DNA from: Ctena decussata
Taxonomy: Eukaryota > Mollusca > Bivalvia > Lucinida > Lucinidae
DNA: 64,000 nt
Assembly (NCBI GenBank): GCA_963989385.1
Contig: OZ022500.1
Coordinates: forward strand, 111,269,842 to 111,333,841
Reading direction: 5' to 3'
The first letter of the stretch is position 1. Every line of letters starts with the position of its first letter. Below the pieces are notes generated by a model. It was not told the DNA's origin. It worked only from the letters and a program-made list of their open reading frames with translations, and did not search any database. Positions 24,366 to 36,957 of the stretch are shown piece by piece. The translations under genes and the position numbers were made by a program.

Positions 24366-25250
24366 TCTCGAGGGCTTAGTGCAAGACTAGTCTAACTCCA
24401 TATTTTGAAAATTTTCAGGAGAAGCAAAAAACTGATTATTACAGTACATTAACAAAATATTAATATGAAATTTGACACATTTACATAAAATATGGGAAGA
24501 AATGCTTACATTATTCAATTTTATTGATTTATTTTTGTTAAATTAGGTTTTTGTGACTTAGACTACTTTTGCGCTGAAAAGTTTAGTGCAAGACTGGTCT
24601 AACTTGAGATAGACTTTTTTTTTCAAATGCAAAATATAAGCCATTATAAACCAATTTTAAAATTTTTTACATGTTTGAAGGCAAAAACTCAATAAGCATT
24701 AGTTGTAAAATAGCAATTTAACAACTTTAAACATTTAAAAAAGACAATTTATATAACTTTTATTTGTTAGTGCAAAACTAGTCTAACTTCAAATCCACTT
24801 TTTCTTAGCGCAATACTAGTCTATCTCAAGATAGACTAGTCTTGCACTAAGAAAAATGAGGAAAATATTTTAAGATGAAAAGATTTCTTGTTTTGATACC
24901 GAAAAACTGTTTACTAAAGTGTTGAGAAAACACTGTACCTAAACCTATAAACAGTTAAAGACTATAAGAACATGTGTCTAAATTTATAAAACTGAAAACT
25001 TAGCCATTTATCCATGGTAGGCTCTTTAAAATCAAATTCGTCTCATTGAAGTTAGACTAGTCTTGCGCTAAAGATTTAGCTCATTTGGCTCATAGACTTT
25101 TTTAATTAGGAATAAAAGCACTTTTTGCAAAAACATGAATCTTCATATTTTCAAAGAATGTGTATTTGACCATCAAGTTTTCAAAACTGCAAAAAAGTGA
25201 ATTTGTGAAAAATAGTGAGTTAGACCAGTCTTGCACCGAGCCCTCGATCT
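24366..25250. repeat. element D: symmetric array of a 22-bp motif
   Basis: The motif TTAGTGCAAGACTAGTCTAA occurs forward at about 24376, 24583, 24768 and 24805, and inverted at about 24830, 25048 and 25217. The outer copies are capped by CGAGGGC at the left and GCCCTCG at the right, so the whole 885 bp is an imperfect mirror around 24828. Spacer sequences between motifs do not clearly pair. It has no ORF. It looks like a fold-back element in which only the motif, a plausible protein-binding site, is conserved. Confidence 0.7.
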
Positions 25251-26668
25251 GGATATATGACCTTTACCTTCATCTTCGCTGCACCAAAGGTGAATCGTAC
25301 GCAAATAGTCAATGTACGAAATACATCAAAGGCCAATTGAGGCCCGTAAGTGAAAACATGTTATTATTTAATTTTATAACTTTAATCCAGCGAAACTCAT
25401 ATTGTTACAAACCTAATTACCAAAATCAACCAATTACTGAGTATGGCAGCGACACATACATGATTTCTATATGTTTGTATGTACAAAAAATTAATCATTA
25501 TAATATTAGTTAACCCACTGGTAACATCAAAAGCTAGGAAGAAAACAAAGTTTTCCGAATGAATCCTACCCTTCACAAAGTCAACGTTAAATAGGTACGC
25601 CGGGCTCCTGCGTGGCGTAAAATAAGAACAGGTATGTGGATATAGGGTAGTAAGAAGACAATGGATGTCAAGCAGTGGAGGCGATGATTCAATAATTCAA
25701 CAAGACAGCTCTAAACGTACGAATACAGCTACTCGTAGGCTTCCTCCGAAAATCTGAAGCCCAAAGTAGTCCATTCGGTACAACCTAGCTTGAACCCACC
25801 TACGTACAGCTTAGCGGTTTAATACATATTCTATGCACTTGGAGCCGCTGACTCTCCGATACTATGTAAGATATCGTCTGTAGTTTTAACACCGTACAAA
25901 TTGTGCACCATTAATTAATGACATTAATTTAAAATGTCATTACGACTTTTTTGTCTCCAAGGTCAAGCATTGACATTTAAATTGTATGGTGTAGAAAATT
26001 GTCAGAGGATGCTATTTTGGGGCACTATCACTCATATTAATTAAAAGGAAGACAAACGACGAATATTCCCCATCAAACTCAAATAAATGCTACAACATTA
26101 AAACAACATTAATAGACAAAAACTACTTATTTCTTTTTTTTTTTTTTTTTGCAAACGAAAATGGCAATAGAGACATATCCTGTATTTTCGTTTCCTGTGT
26201 AATCATGAGTGTCTACTTTTGTGGGAGACAACTTTAATAGGTCTAGTGCATGCACTGATAGGTTTAAAAGGCCCCATACAAGGTAAACAAGTATTTATGA
26301 ACCTTACACATTATATTATAAATTCTAGAATAAGAAATTTTCCAATTTTAGGTACAACATGGCCGGTTGGTTGAGTAAAACATAATAATTTTAGTCAACA
26401 CATGCTCATAAATCAAGGGCACTTTATCAAGATCAGGGGAAATTAACTCTATAAACCATATTACATGTATATATCCCGTCAGTGAATCTTTATAAATATA
26501 CAGTGTTTTAAACCAAGACCAGAAAATAGTTTATTAACGTAAAATACGGCGCTACGAATAGGTTTATCATTCTCATAAAAAAAGAATCCGTACTTTCAAA
26601 AATATGCTGAACTAGACATTACCAGTTTATCCTTGAATTTACTGCATACGTCTGTTAATTCGATTCCT
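25251..26668. other. intergenic, no gene seen
   Basis: An open frame on the plus strand ends at 25513 but overlaps element D and has no motif. A T-run lies near 26127-26150. Nothing else is supported. Confidence 0.35.
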
Positions 26669-26889
26669 GGGGCCGTATTCATAAAACGACTTAAGTGGTT
26701 GCTATGCTGTTGCTAAGGCTAAATTTCTTTGAAGGAGATTCCCTACAACTATGAAATTTGCTCTGGAGGAACAGTCTTACAAAGACTGTTCCTCCAGATA
26801 AATTTCATAGTTGTAGGGAATCTCCTTATAGATATTTAGCCTTAGCAACCGCATAGCAACGACTTAAGTGGCTTTATGAATACGGCACC
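26669..26889. mobile_element. family B palindromic MITE, copy 3
   Basis: GGGGCCGTATTCATAAAACG left end with the mirrored, slightly decayed right end ATGAATACGGCACC, and the same GGAGGAACAGTCTTACAAAG centre. Confidence 0.85.
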
Positions 26890-27636
26890 TTTCTTGGTAA
26901 AAAAAACTTATATTAAATACTTATACGGATAGATTCAGAGCTAGTGCAAGGTGCAAGGTTGAAGAGCATGTAGAGTATGACATCTATTAGAAGAACAGTG
27001 TGACAAAGTCTATGACCACTATCGTGAAAAATTAGTAATTTCGAATATTTAGTCCCAAACACGGATTTAAAAAAGATTTAAATAATGGTATCTATTGGTC
27101 CTGTTAATAGCGCTTAAAAATAGCATTGTTTAAATGAAAAATAGTTTGAAACAATATCTGTTTAAATACAAGTACTCAGCTACTTGTATTTAAACCGATA
27201 TTGTCTGCTTACACCAATGATCTTGTCCGCCGCCGACCGAAAATGCATGAACAGGGCTAGTTTTGAAAAATGTTAGATGATGTCTTCAGGAAATTATCTA
27301 GTGAAAAAAAAGAAAGAAAAGAAAGCAAGCAAGAAAGAAAACGAAAAATCTAGACGTTCGGTAATTATTTCATTTTATTATAATCTACTTTATGAATGAC
27401 CTCTCCACATGAGGAAAGGTATAAAAATGAACACATGAATAAATTGTTCTTTTGAAAGTTTCGAAAACAGATAGAACTCCGTTCGATTCACATTCCTTTC
27501 ACAGTGTGCGACCTGCGCCGTGGATCACATGTGCACTCTGGTCTGAGTGTGGGTATCTGAATACTATAACGGTCCAGCCAATGTCCCTTTACCACTGCGT
27601 CTTCTTGTAGGCCCGATCCGTCTGTGCTCGAAGACA

Positions 27637-27853
27637 GGGGCCGTAAAACGACTTAAGTGTTTGCTATGGTGTTGCTATGGCTGAATTTCTATGAAGAAGA
27701 TTTCCTACAACTATGAAATTTGCTCTGGAGGAACAGTCTTTTTCAGACTGTTCCTCCAGAGCAAATTTCATAGTCGTAGGGAATCTCCTTCATAGAAATT
27801 TGGCCTTAGCAACAACATAGCAACGACTTCAGTGGTTTTATGAATACGGTCCC
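27637..27853. mobile_element. family B palindromic MITE, copy 4
   Basis: The left end has lost the TATTCAT part (GGGGCCGTAAAACGACTTAA), while the right end keeps ATGAATACGGTCCC. The hairpin centre CAGTCTTTTTCAGACTG differs from the other copies. Confidence 0.8.
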
Positions 27854-28427
27854 AGGTCTTGATATGACGGCGTATTTCAAATAGTTCTTCTTTCCTTCGC
27901 AAAGAGGATTTCTTTATTTTCTTACAAATGCTGCAACAAAAGTAAAACAAGATGACAACTTTGCTGTTTTGCACATATTTCTGCAGAAAAAAAAAGCAAC
28001 GAGTTGAACAATAAACCTATCTAAATATGCCAAGGGCATGATGCTTCTGTTAATTTGTTTTGTAAGCCTGTCCATTTAACAACTCAGCCGTGTTAATTGC
28101 ACTTGCGATTATGTTTTAACTACTACATGATATGCCTGTCAGGACAGAATCTAGGCGCTTCTTTACACTGATTTAATTTTATTCCAAATACTTTTGTCCA
28201 TTTTTCTTTGTTGCAGAACAGTACAAGAAGATAGATATATACTGTTCACAAAAAGTAGGGGATATTAAACTATGAAAAATTGTAGCATCTACAACAAATA
28301 TGAAACGGCAAGTGTCGATAAGATAAATTAGTTCTCAATAGTAAGATCCTTAGGAAGCAAGGAATAAACTGGTTAAACTTTTATATTAATGAAGACATAA
28401 TTTCACAGTGCCACGATGGACTCAGCT

Positions 28428-28662
28428 CATATAGTGGAGCTGCTTAGAGTGAAAATTCAAGGAAATACTTCACTTGATGATACAAGCATGAAATTTTCAC
28501 TAAATGTTCCTTACATGGCCCAGATTCAAAAATGATCGCGGGCCACTTAAAAATCATCGATTTTCAAGATGGCCGCCAAATTTCAAAATGTTATCGTTTT
28601 AATTTAAAACATGCTTATAGTCCGCAGGCAAATGTAGTTCCCGTGGGCATGTGTCTTATTTT
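28428..28662 (+). repeat. dispersed repeat O, copy 1
   Basis: The phrases TTGATGATACAAGCATGAAA, GCGGGCCACTTAAAAATCAT and TTTTCAAGATGGCCGCC occur in this order. The same series lies in the opposite orientation at 32860-33086. The two copies differ by about 30% and face each other across 4.2 kb. Confidence 0.55.
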
Positions 28663-30450
28663 TTGGCAATATCTACATGTAAAAACTTCGTCAATGGATT
28701 GTTCACAATGGAAAAGCGCATGTTGTCAAATTTTCTAACGACTATTTGGCCATAAGCATCGATTATATACGTTACCTATATGTTTCTATTTTAAAATCAT
28801 AATTTCAAGGTAAACTACTTTTTTATTTTCAAGTGCAGTTTCTCCATAGAATCATCATAAAGTATTAGAAAATACATTGTAGTACCGTTTTATTTTCATC
28901 ATTCATTACTACTAGTAGTAACGTAAATAACTTTAATTTATGAGTTAGTCCATTATAATTCGACCTACAGAATTTCTTCATTGTCTCTCAGAGAACAATT
29001 ATGAAGTTGATATCCTGGCAGTTCTTAAAAAACACTGTTTTCTTGGAACTATCAGCTTATGACTAATTTAGGGACTTCATGAGGTACGTTTTATACGTGA
29101 CGAAACTCAGAATATTGCAAATGCTAATAATTGGAGACTTGGCAAATTCCATACACGCACAGCAGGTTTTGCTGCTTGTTTATTTCTAAAAGCATATATC
29201 TGCACCTTTAATGATTATGTCCAGCTACTCAGTCTTGCGATTCTGAAGACAGTAACATACATGACATTTTGTTGTATAATCAAAAACTGCAAAACAGATA
29301 CATTTCACTATAAAAAAATACAGCAATTATAAGCCAGCAAATAGTTTGTATACAGGCTTCAAATAAAGCAATATATAGTCGGTTGGATAAATCTGAAATC
29401 CGATTAGCGACTGTTCTGGTAAGTTTAATACTGTAAGATTACCAGTAATTAGCAATTCAAAACATGATATTGCCTCGTTTATTGGACAGAACTGGTACAT
29501 TGACCCTGCAGATTGAAAGAGTGTAAAACAAAAATGTAACCTTAGGCTTGAAGAGTTAAGCCACACCATTTTCTTACAAAGCTGACGTGAACACTTTCTA
29601 ACTAAGTGTACTTACTTTGTAAGATTATCGCATATATTACATTACCTAGGAAACCAACGTTGTTCAGTTAAAATCTTCAAACAAAACACGAGTCAAAATG
29701 TTGCATAGTAGTTTGAGTTACCTGGTCTGTGTATATAGTTCCTTACGGTAATGTACAAGCCGGGACATTGAGAGTGCAGCATCAGACACATTTAATTTAG
29801 AAGAAAAAGAGGCAAGGGAAGTCGAGACATGGGTTATCACAGCAATATAGAATTACATGTTTTTGTTTAAAAATTAGTTTAATTTCCATGCTATTTTTCT
29901 TTCCTTTTCTAGTCTGCTTATATTCAACAGTCCCTTAAATGAGTCGATTTAGCATGGAACCAGCATTAGGACTTACTTTTAATTTGACGAATATTTTACG
30001 TTTTAAGGGACCGAGTTCTACAGAATTCTAAGCCTCAAAATTAAGTGGCAACGCAAAACGACAGCATATTTGATGTGGGATATTTCTGGGCAAATACCAG
30101 TTGTCCTAAAGAATGTAATGACATGTAGTTTCACTTTGCAGTACGGTAACAAAACAAAGAGAAGGAAAACAGATTGAATAACGTATACAACCAGTTACTG
30201 GGTAATTTATAAGTTCCTCATATCTCATAAGCTGAAACAGTAATACATTAGTTCTGTGAGCGCACAGGGTCGAAACGGCATTGATTCGGGGTTTATTCAA
30301 CATTAAACGTTGAATTAACGCTGATTCAATTCTGTTTTGGCGAGTTGTGCCTACGTGGATTCTAGAACAGTATAAGTTACATTTATATTAGATGCTATAT
30401 GAAACCTAAAACAATTCAGTGAAAACAGTCTACTTTCAGTAGCTCTTACA
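28663..30450. other. AT-rich intergenic stretch
   Basis: No motif-bearing ORF, terminal repeat or RNA gene is seen. Short open frames (for example 29327-29569 minus) are unsupported. Confidence 0.4.
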
Positions 30451-30452
30451 TG

Positions 30453-30622
30453 AAAAAAAAAAAAAAAAAAAAAAATACTCACAAATTAACATGCTACGTT
30501 TTGCCTGTAACGTATTGTGTATATATGTTATATGTTTCGTGTTTTTGCTTTGTATATTTTCATGTTATCCAAAATCTCCATTTTTGGGGGAAATAAAGAA
30601 TTGAATTGAATTGAATTGAATT
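30453..30622 (+). repeat. LINE-like 3' end with (TTGAA)n tail
   Basis: An A23 run at 30453-30475 is followed by a T-rich stretch, AATAAA at 30592, and a (TTGAA)5 tail to 30622. A poly(A) signal directly followed by a pentanucleotide tail is the typical 3' end of an invertebrate LINE. No coding part is retained. Confidence 0.45.
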
Positions 30623-31465
30623 ATTGATAATTATTGTTTAGCAATAATTACACGGGTTAACTGCTTATGAATGAAGTCTTACCGCTTTTCTGAATGAGTT
30701 CATATACAGTAAGAAATTGCAGCTTTCTGATACCATTTATATCAATACAATGATAGAAGAAGCATACATATTAAAAGTCGAATGATCAAAACTACATTTG
30801 TCTTTCGTAACACTTAATGTATTGATAATAATGTATCAGAACACAAATAGGGACTGTACAGAATTATCTGACCAAATATATCTAAGTAATGTTACAATGA
30901 GAGATACACGTCTTGAACAGACTCATGAAAAGACGCTTTATATGTGTCTCTTAAAGTATATCATTTTCCATTACTTAATTGACATAGTGATAGTATGGTG
31001 CAGTGTAACAGATGGAAGCAACACAAAAAGGTAACGTTGATTACATTCAAGCACGATGATAATAACTATCAAGTGAGCCGATACTTTATCAGTTGTCTCA
31101 GCTGACAGCCATTTTTGCATGTAGGTTACCTTATTGCCTCAGTAGACAGCACAGGTAGGGAAACAGGTATCTCCCCTATGATAATTCTAAACCTAAACAT
31201 GGATCAGTTAGGTCAACTTATACATATTATACTGGTCCCCCAAGATTTTAAGTGATGCGTTTTGTGGTGTTGCTGTAAGTCAAAAATGTTAAGAAAATTC
31301 TAAATGCTTCAGATGTTCATGTTGAGTTCTTGTGAGTGTATAAAAAGTAAATATTTGCTGTCTTAATATCAATGGCAAGTTAAATGCTTTCTGGCATCGA
31401 AGAATTGAGCCTTTGAAAACAACTTACTCAAATAAAAAAAAATATTCCTAATACTTTACAGATAT

Positions 31466-32853
31466 GTACCGTAATGTTACTGTTACAATGCCTTTCAAAT
31501 ACAGGACAATCCCATATTATCAGACTTGGAGGCACAAACAGTGGTGTTTCTTCATGGCTGCTTCACATGTGTAACCTTAAGACATAAACAGTTACACTGA
31601 AAGGCTATATCATCTACAGTTAGATGTTTTCGTCAGTAACTGTTTTTGGGAAAATCCTAAGGAAAAGTAAACTTTTCTCTTCAGCTGGCAATGCCACAGC
31701 TAACTGCTACTTAACTAATTCAACATATGCAAGCAGTTCTTTCAACATGGTTTAAAGAGAAGTGACAGAGTATGTTGATTAAGGACCAATCATATAAAAT
31801 TCATTCCAGCGATTCATGTATCTTAATTGCTTTTTAGTCACGGTTGTGTACGTTACTGATCTTATTTGACTGATGATTATCTTTATCTAAATATGTCAAT
31901 ATAGCTATTTATTTAGATATAAAAAAAATCATATTGATAATTTTTAATTGCGCTTTACATTTATAACGTTAATTGTTCCCTACATTTCGTTTGTAACAGA
32001 TTGCTGCTGTAACATGCTAATGTTACCCCACCCGTTACTTTGGTCAGTTTCTAGGTAAAACACATAAAATGATATAGCAACAACCATTTTTGAGCTGATG
32101 AAAGATTGCTTTACTGATTATGATAACAACATCAAATTGAAGTTGTTGTCTACACGAAGACCCGATTTTTATTACATATGACCCTGGATTATTCTTCCTG
32201 GGACGGATTTCGATTATGTTACGTAATGTTACTGTTTGGGTGCCTTTCAGATACAACCCAAAATTATTATTGTCTAATGAATATAAGAATAGCATTTTAC
32301 ATTGCTTACTTGTACACTTTTTCAATTTAAGACATAATACAGACTACAGCTAATTATACCTTCTCACCAGTGTTTCAGGAATTCATAAGAGAAAAGTTAC
32401 ATTCTGTCTTCAACTGATTTTGCCACTACTAACTGCAACCTAACTGATTCAAAATATATCAAGGAATTTTGTCAAAGTTGAGATGAGCATGAGTCAAATA
32501 AAAGCGATAGATTATGCTAATTTAGGACCACATGTAAAAATTTCATTCCACCTTTTGGTCTGTTTCTCATTGATTATTTGTATTTTAGTTACAGTTATAT
32601 ACGTTACAAATATATCATGCTTTTTGGTCATCATTTCCAGACTTCAGTTTGCTTTTTATGTATTAGAACATTTAAAAAGGGATATTTATGACACAAAGTA
32701 TTTTCTACATTGCGTTTATTGCATTTAGGTGCTGTAATGGACCAGTGTTACCCCACCCACCACTTTGGCCATTTTTTCGGTAAAGTGTCGAAAGAAACAC
32801 TGGCAACAACCATTTTGCAACTCCCTAAGTAATGCTCTAAGTGACTATAATCA
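31466..32853. repeat. diverged tandem duplication, about 730-750 bp unit
   Basis: Matching phrases recur in order: GTAATGTTACTG (31471 and 32223), GCCTTTCAAATAC/GCCTTTCAGATAC, AAGACATAA, CTAACTGCTACTTAACT/CTAACTGCAACCTAACT, TGCTGTAA (32004 and 32730), GTTACCCCACCC, CAACAACCATTTT. The offset is 752 bp at the start and 726 bp near the end. Both copies are non-coding and differ by roughly 30%, so the duplication is old. Confidence 0.6.
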
Positions 32854-32859
32854 GGGCAT

Positions 32860-33086
32860 AAAATAAACATCCATGCCAACGGGCCTCTGGACTATTACCT
32901 TAAATAATGTGTTGAAAAGTACATAAAAATGGCGGACATTTTGTTTTTGCGGCGGCCATCTTGAAAATGACATAATTTCAAGTGGCCCACGATCTTATGT
33001 TAAAGTGCATGCCAGGTACATGCTATCCTGTAAATTTCATGCTTGTATCATCAACTGAAGTATTTTTGCTATATCCCGCTCCACTA
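32860..33086 (-). repeat. dispersed repeat O, copy 2
   Basis: Inverted counterpart of 28428-28662 (GGCGGCCATCTTGAAAATGA, TTTCATGCTTGTATCATCAA). It directly abuts the second unit of the 31466 tandem duplication, so the two may be parts of one larger element. Confidence 0.5.
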
Positions 33087-33126
33087 ATACTAATACTAGG
33101 ACTGATGTTAGATAATGGTTCAGGGT

Positions 33127-33176
33127 TTTGATACCCCCCCCCCCCACACACACACACACACACACCACACACACCA
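33127..33176. repeat. (C)n(AC)n microsatellite
   Basis: A run of C followed by AC repeats, with small interruptions. Confidence 0.9.
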
Positions 33177-33428
33177 CAGTTCTTTAACCTCAAGCTCATG
33201 GAATTTGAAATTTCATGAGGATTTTTTTTTTATTTTAACACTTATTTCTGAGATAGCTTTTGTTTATAAATGTGTTGTCATTATGGACATTCTTGCCTGA
33301 AGTCTTATGCATAGCAGTCCACACCACCATAGTGACAGTGCGATAGGCAAGCACCAGTTCAGGCGAGCTATGCTGTCAGGCGACAGCTCTTGTTTTAATA
33401 CTTCAGTAGAAAAGTGGTCAATAGTGGT

Positions 33429-33563
33429 GTAATAGCTCATTCAACACCATTCTACAAGTCTCTAAGTGAACTTCAGTAGAAACTTTATAAAATAACGATT
33501 TTATAAAGTTTCTACTGAAGTTCACTTAGAGACCTGTAGAATGGTATTGAATGAGCTATTACA
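33429..33563. mobile_element. 135-bp near-perfect palindromic MITE
   Basis: A 65-bp left arm (TGTAATAGCTCATTCAACAC ... AACTTTATAAAAT) and its inverted right arm are separated by only AACG. There are about two mismatches over 65 paired bases, so this is a very recent or homogenised hairpin. Confidence 0.85.
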
Positions 33564-34372
33564 GTATGATAGTATATCTTAACTCAGCCTTCAACTCTGT
33601 AAATGAAAAAAAAAATTAAAAGAGAATTGACTTCAGTACGAAACAAAGGGGTGTGAATCCTATATAAAAGCTGAGTTTTGGTTTAAACAATATTTTATTA
33701 ATCAAAGGGGGAGTTCCACCCAATAGGAAATTTACATAGGGTTCTGCCCACGCACCGAATTCCATAATATTATGCATAGTGATTGTCTAGGACATTACTA
33801 TTACCTTTGTGAAATATTTGCAGATCCATCTATTTTAAATGTTAAATTACAACATTTTAATTGGATGGGATGCAAAAAATAGGGGCACCCTAATTTCAAG
33901 CAGCCCACAGCTGTAGGATTTTTGAATTTCTAACCCGTTTCATTCTCAAAATGATTCCTAGTAATTCTTAATTATGTATGTACCACGTTTGTATTCAAAT
34001 GTATACCATAAAACTTTCCATATTAACTTTTGTTTGCAGATGCCCCCAAATTTCAGCTCCATAAAATTTTTTGAACAAATTAAATTTTCGATTTGACTAT
34101 GTTGCAGTTCTTGTCAACCTGTCAAATTAATATGAAATTAGGGCATACATGTGTTAATCATAATTATAAATTTTCTTGAAAATTGAAAACCGGTAACATG
34201 ATTTTTTTGAATGGTGAATATTAACAGTTGAAAAAAACACAAAATTTAGGAATGCATATACATGTAGTTTTGTGATTATTTTTATGCTAAATATTTTTAG
34301 TTTTTGTAAATTTTATCATCTGTTTGCATCACCAAATCTTTATTGTTGACCCCACAACTTCAGTTATTAGGT
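33564..34372. other. AT-rich spacer
   Basis: No feature is supported between the palindrome and the tandem array. Confidence 0.4.
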
Positions 34373-35670
34373 GTATGTGCGAATGTGCGTTACTGCGTGC
34401 GTTCGTGCGTCCGTCCGGATTTGTCCGGGCCATAACTTTTACATTTATGGATGGATTTCAAAATAATTTGGCACAATTGTTCTCCTTGATGAGTAGCAGT
34501 GCCATTTAAAACATTTGGTCAGTTAGGTCCAAGGTCAAGGTTACACTTGAAGGTCAAATGATAAAATGGTCATAAATTGAGCTTTCCCGGGCCACAACTT
34601 GTACATTTATGGATAGATTTCAAAATAACTCGGCACAATTGTTATCCTCGATAAGTAGAAGTGCTGTTTGAAACATTTGGCCAGGTAGGTCCTAGGTAAA
34701 GGTCACACTTGAAGGTCAAATGATCAAATTGTCATAAATTGAGCTTGTCCAGGCCATAACTTCTACATTTATGGATGGATTTCAAAATAATTTGGCACAA
34801 TTGTTTTTCTTGATGAGTAAAAGTGCCATTTGAAACATTTGGTCAGGTAGATTCAAGGTCACGGTCACACTTGAAGGTCAAATGATAGAGTTGTCATAAA
34901 TTGAGCTTGCTGGCTCATAACTTCTACACTTATGGATGGATTTCAAAATAATTCGTCACAATTGTTCTTCTTGATGAGTAAAAGTTCCATTTGAAACATT
35001 TGGTCAGGTAGGTCCAAGGTCAAGTTCACACTTGAGGGTCAAATGATAAAATTGTCATAAATTGAGCTTGTCCGGGCCGTAACTTCTACACTTATGTATG
35101 GATTTTAAAATGAGTGGGCACAATTGTTCTCCTTGATGAGTAGAAGTGCCATTTGAAATATTTAGTCAGGTAGGTCCTAGGTCAGGGTCACACTTGAAGG
35201 TCACATGATATAACGGTCATAAATTGAGCTTGTCCAGGGCATTTCTGCTACATTTATGCATGGATTTCAAAGTAATTGGGCATATTTGTTCCCCTTCTTA
35301 ATGAGTAGAAGTGCTATTCGAAACATTTGTTCAGGTAGGTTGAAGGTCAAGGTCATTTTTAAAGGTCAAATGATAAAATGGTCATAAATAGAGCTTGTCC
35401 AGACCATTTTTTTCTATATTTACGGATGGATTTCAAAATAATTTGGCACAGTTGTCCTCCTTGATGAGTAAAAGTGCCATTTGAAGCATTTATTCTGGTA
35501 GGTCCAAGGTCAAGGTCACACTAGAAGGTTCAATGATAAAACTGTTGAGCTTGTCCCAGCTATTACTTCTGCATTTATGCATGGATTTCAAAATAATTTG
35601 GCAACATTGGTCTCCTTGATGAGTAAAACTGTCATGTGAAATATTTATTCTGATAGGTCCAATGTTGTCT
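34373..35670 (+). repeat. tandem array 1, about 162-bp monomer x 8
   Basis: A degenerate GTGCG/GTCCG tract at 34373-34428 leads into eight head-to-tail units. Each contains ACATTTATGGATGGATTTC, AATTTGGCACAATTGTTC, TTGATGAGTA and AGGTCACACTTGAAGGTCAA. The ACATTT phrase occurs at 34441, 34603, 34765, 34926, 35088, 35250, 35416 and 35571, mostly 161-162 bp apart. Divergence increases toward the right. There is no ORF. Core arrays of monomers this size are known in some Helitron-like and 'pearl' elements of bivalves; that link is by analogy only. Confidence 0.85.
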
Positions 35671-36481
35671 TTATTTTTCTTTATACACTGTCGAGTGGTC
35701 GGAGTTAATTTAGCTTTCCATTCATTTCTCAGATGAAATAGATCAATATATCTGCATATGGAGCTTTTTATTATGATTGTAGTTTATGTTAATATTATTT
35801 TTACTAGAAAATGAACTGTTTCTATGAACATATTAACACTGAAATGTGACAAGCATTTTTGTCTAACAAATCACCTTCATCTATATCATGCATTATGTGA
35901 CGATGTTACCGGTTTTTAAATTTCATGAAATTCCTCTGGTATAAAGAGGAAACATATGGCCTACTTTTCAGAAAATTTCATAGGTTGACACTGACTGGAA
36001 CATACATAAAATTTGGGATGCTTTTTGTTTTTTAACAGTTTTTTGTCGCTTTTAGCCATATTTTCTGACTTAATGTTTTAAAAAAAAGTTTAGTTTGCAT
36101 GTTTGCATTAGCATAAATGGAATCAAAGATATCCATATGGAACCCTTTTACTATTCTAGTTCACACTTTATAAAATTGAATCAAGCTGATGATTTATGAT
36201 TGATTAATTATAAGGCAGGTATCACAACAAAATGGGAGTACTTCAAGGTGCTCTCCTGAGACCGTAAAGTCTAAACTGAGATAAATAAATGCATATTTGC
36301 TGTCGTTAGGTTCAGTATATTAAGCATGCAAAGTAACAAAAAAATCCATGCGTGGGCAGATTTGGACCCCCCCCCCCTTTTAGTATACAGTATAGAAGAT
36401 ATGGACCAGGATTTGATCGAAAGCCATAGGCTCATGAGGACCATCTCCTGGGTTTTCTTAACTTATCATGCTGTAATAGTC
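35671..36481. other. intergenic, no gene seen
   Basis: AT-rich sequence with a C10 run near 36369. Nothing is supported. Confidence 0.4.
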
Positions 36482-36762
36482 GGGCCGCGTAGCGCAGTCG
36501 GTAGGGCACCTGACTGGTAAGTCAGAGGTCCTGGGTTCGAAACCCGGTCTGGCCACATACTTTCCTTTCTCCTTCCACTGATTCAAGAAGGGCAGTTGTC
36601 AGTTACTGGCGAAAGTATGTGCACTTAGTACTGGTTAACCGCTTAGGAGGTCTAAGCCTGCCCAGGAATAGTGTGGTTAGGTTAACTGACCGTCCCGACA
36701 TGACCATAGCTGTTTACCGTGGACGTTAAGCATCAAATCAATCAATCAATGAATCAATCAAT
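36482..36762 (+). mobile_element. tRNA-headed SINE with (AATC)n tail
   Basis: The head has tRNA-like A-box (TAGCGCAGTCGGTAGGGC) and B-box (GGTTCGAAACC). Its anticodon loop (CTGACTGGTAAGTCAG) has the wrong size and the acceptor stem has mispairs, so it is not a working tRNA. The body carries GGCGAAAGTATGTGCACTTA and GACCGTCCCGACATGACCAT and ends in an (AATC)n tail. This resembles molluscan V/Nin-DC type SINEs such as RUDI; the subfamily is not certain. Confidence 0.8.
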
Positions 36763-36957
36763 ATAATCTCAATTAGACGCATGGTTACTTCCATGTGGCA
36801 GAGGCTTAGCTGCAGAATGTGCCAAAGTGTAAGAATTATTAATACAGACTGTATTTGCTGTATCGGCAAGTCAACATACAACAGTTTACCGTCTAAGATG
36901 GCATGTATACACCGTCTGACTTACATACACTCAGGCAAATATATGCTTAGTTTATTT

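Noticed and set aside
34373..35670. Satellite-like array considered as a CRISPR array
   Set aside because: Units are 162 bp and repeat throughout, with no short-repeat/unique-spacer pattern; the genome is eukaryotic.
36482..36556. tRNA-like sequence with A and B boxes
   Set aside because: The anticodon arm has the wrong loop size and the acceptor stem has mispairs; it is followed by a SINE body and (AATC)n tail, so it is a SINE head and not a tRNA gene.
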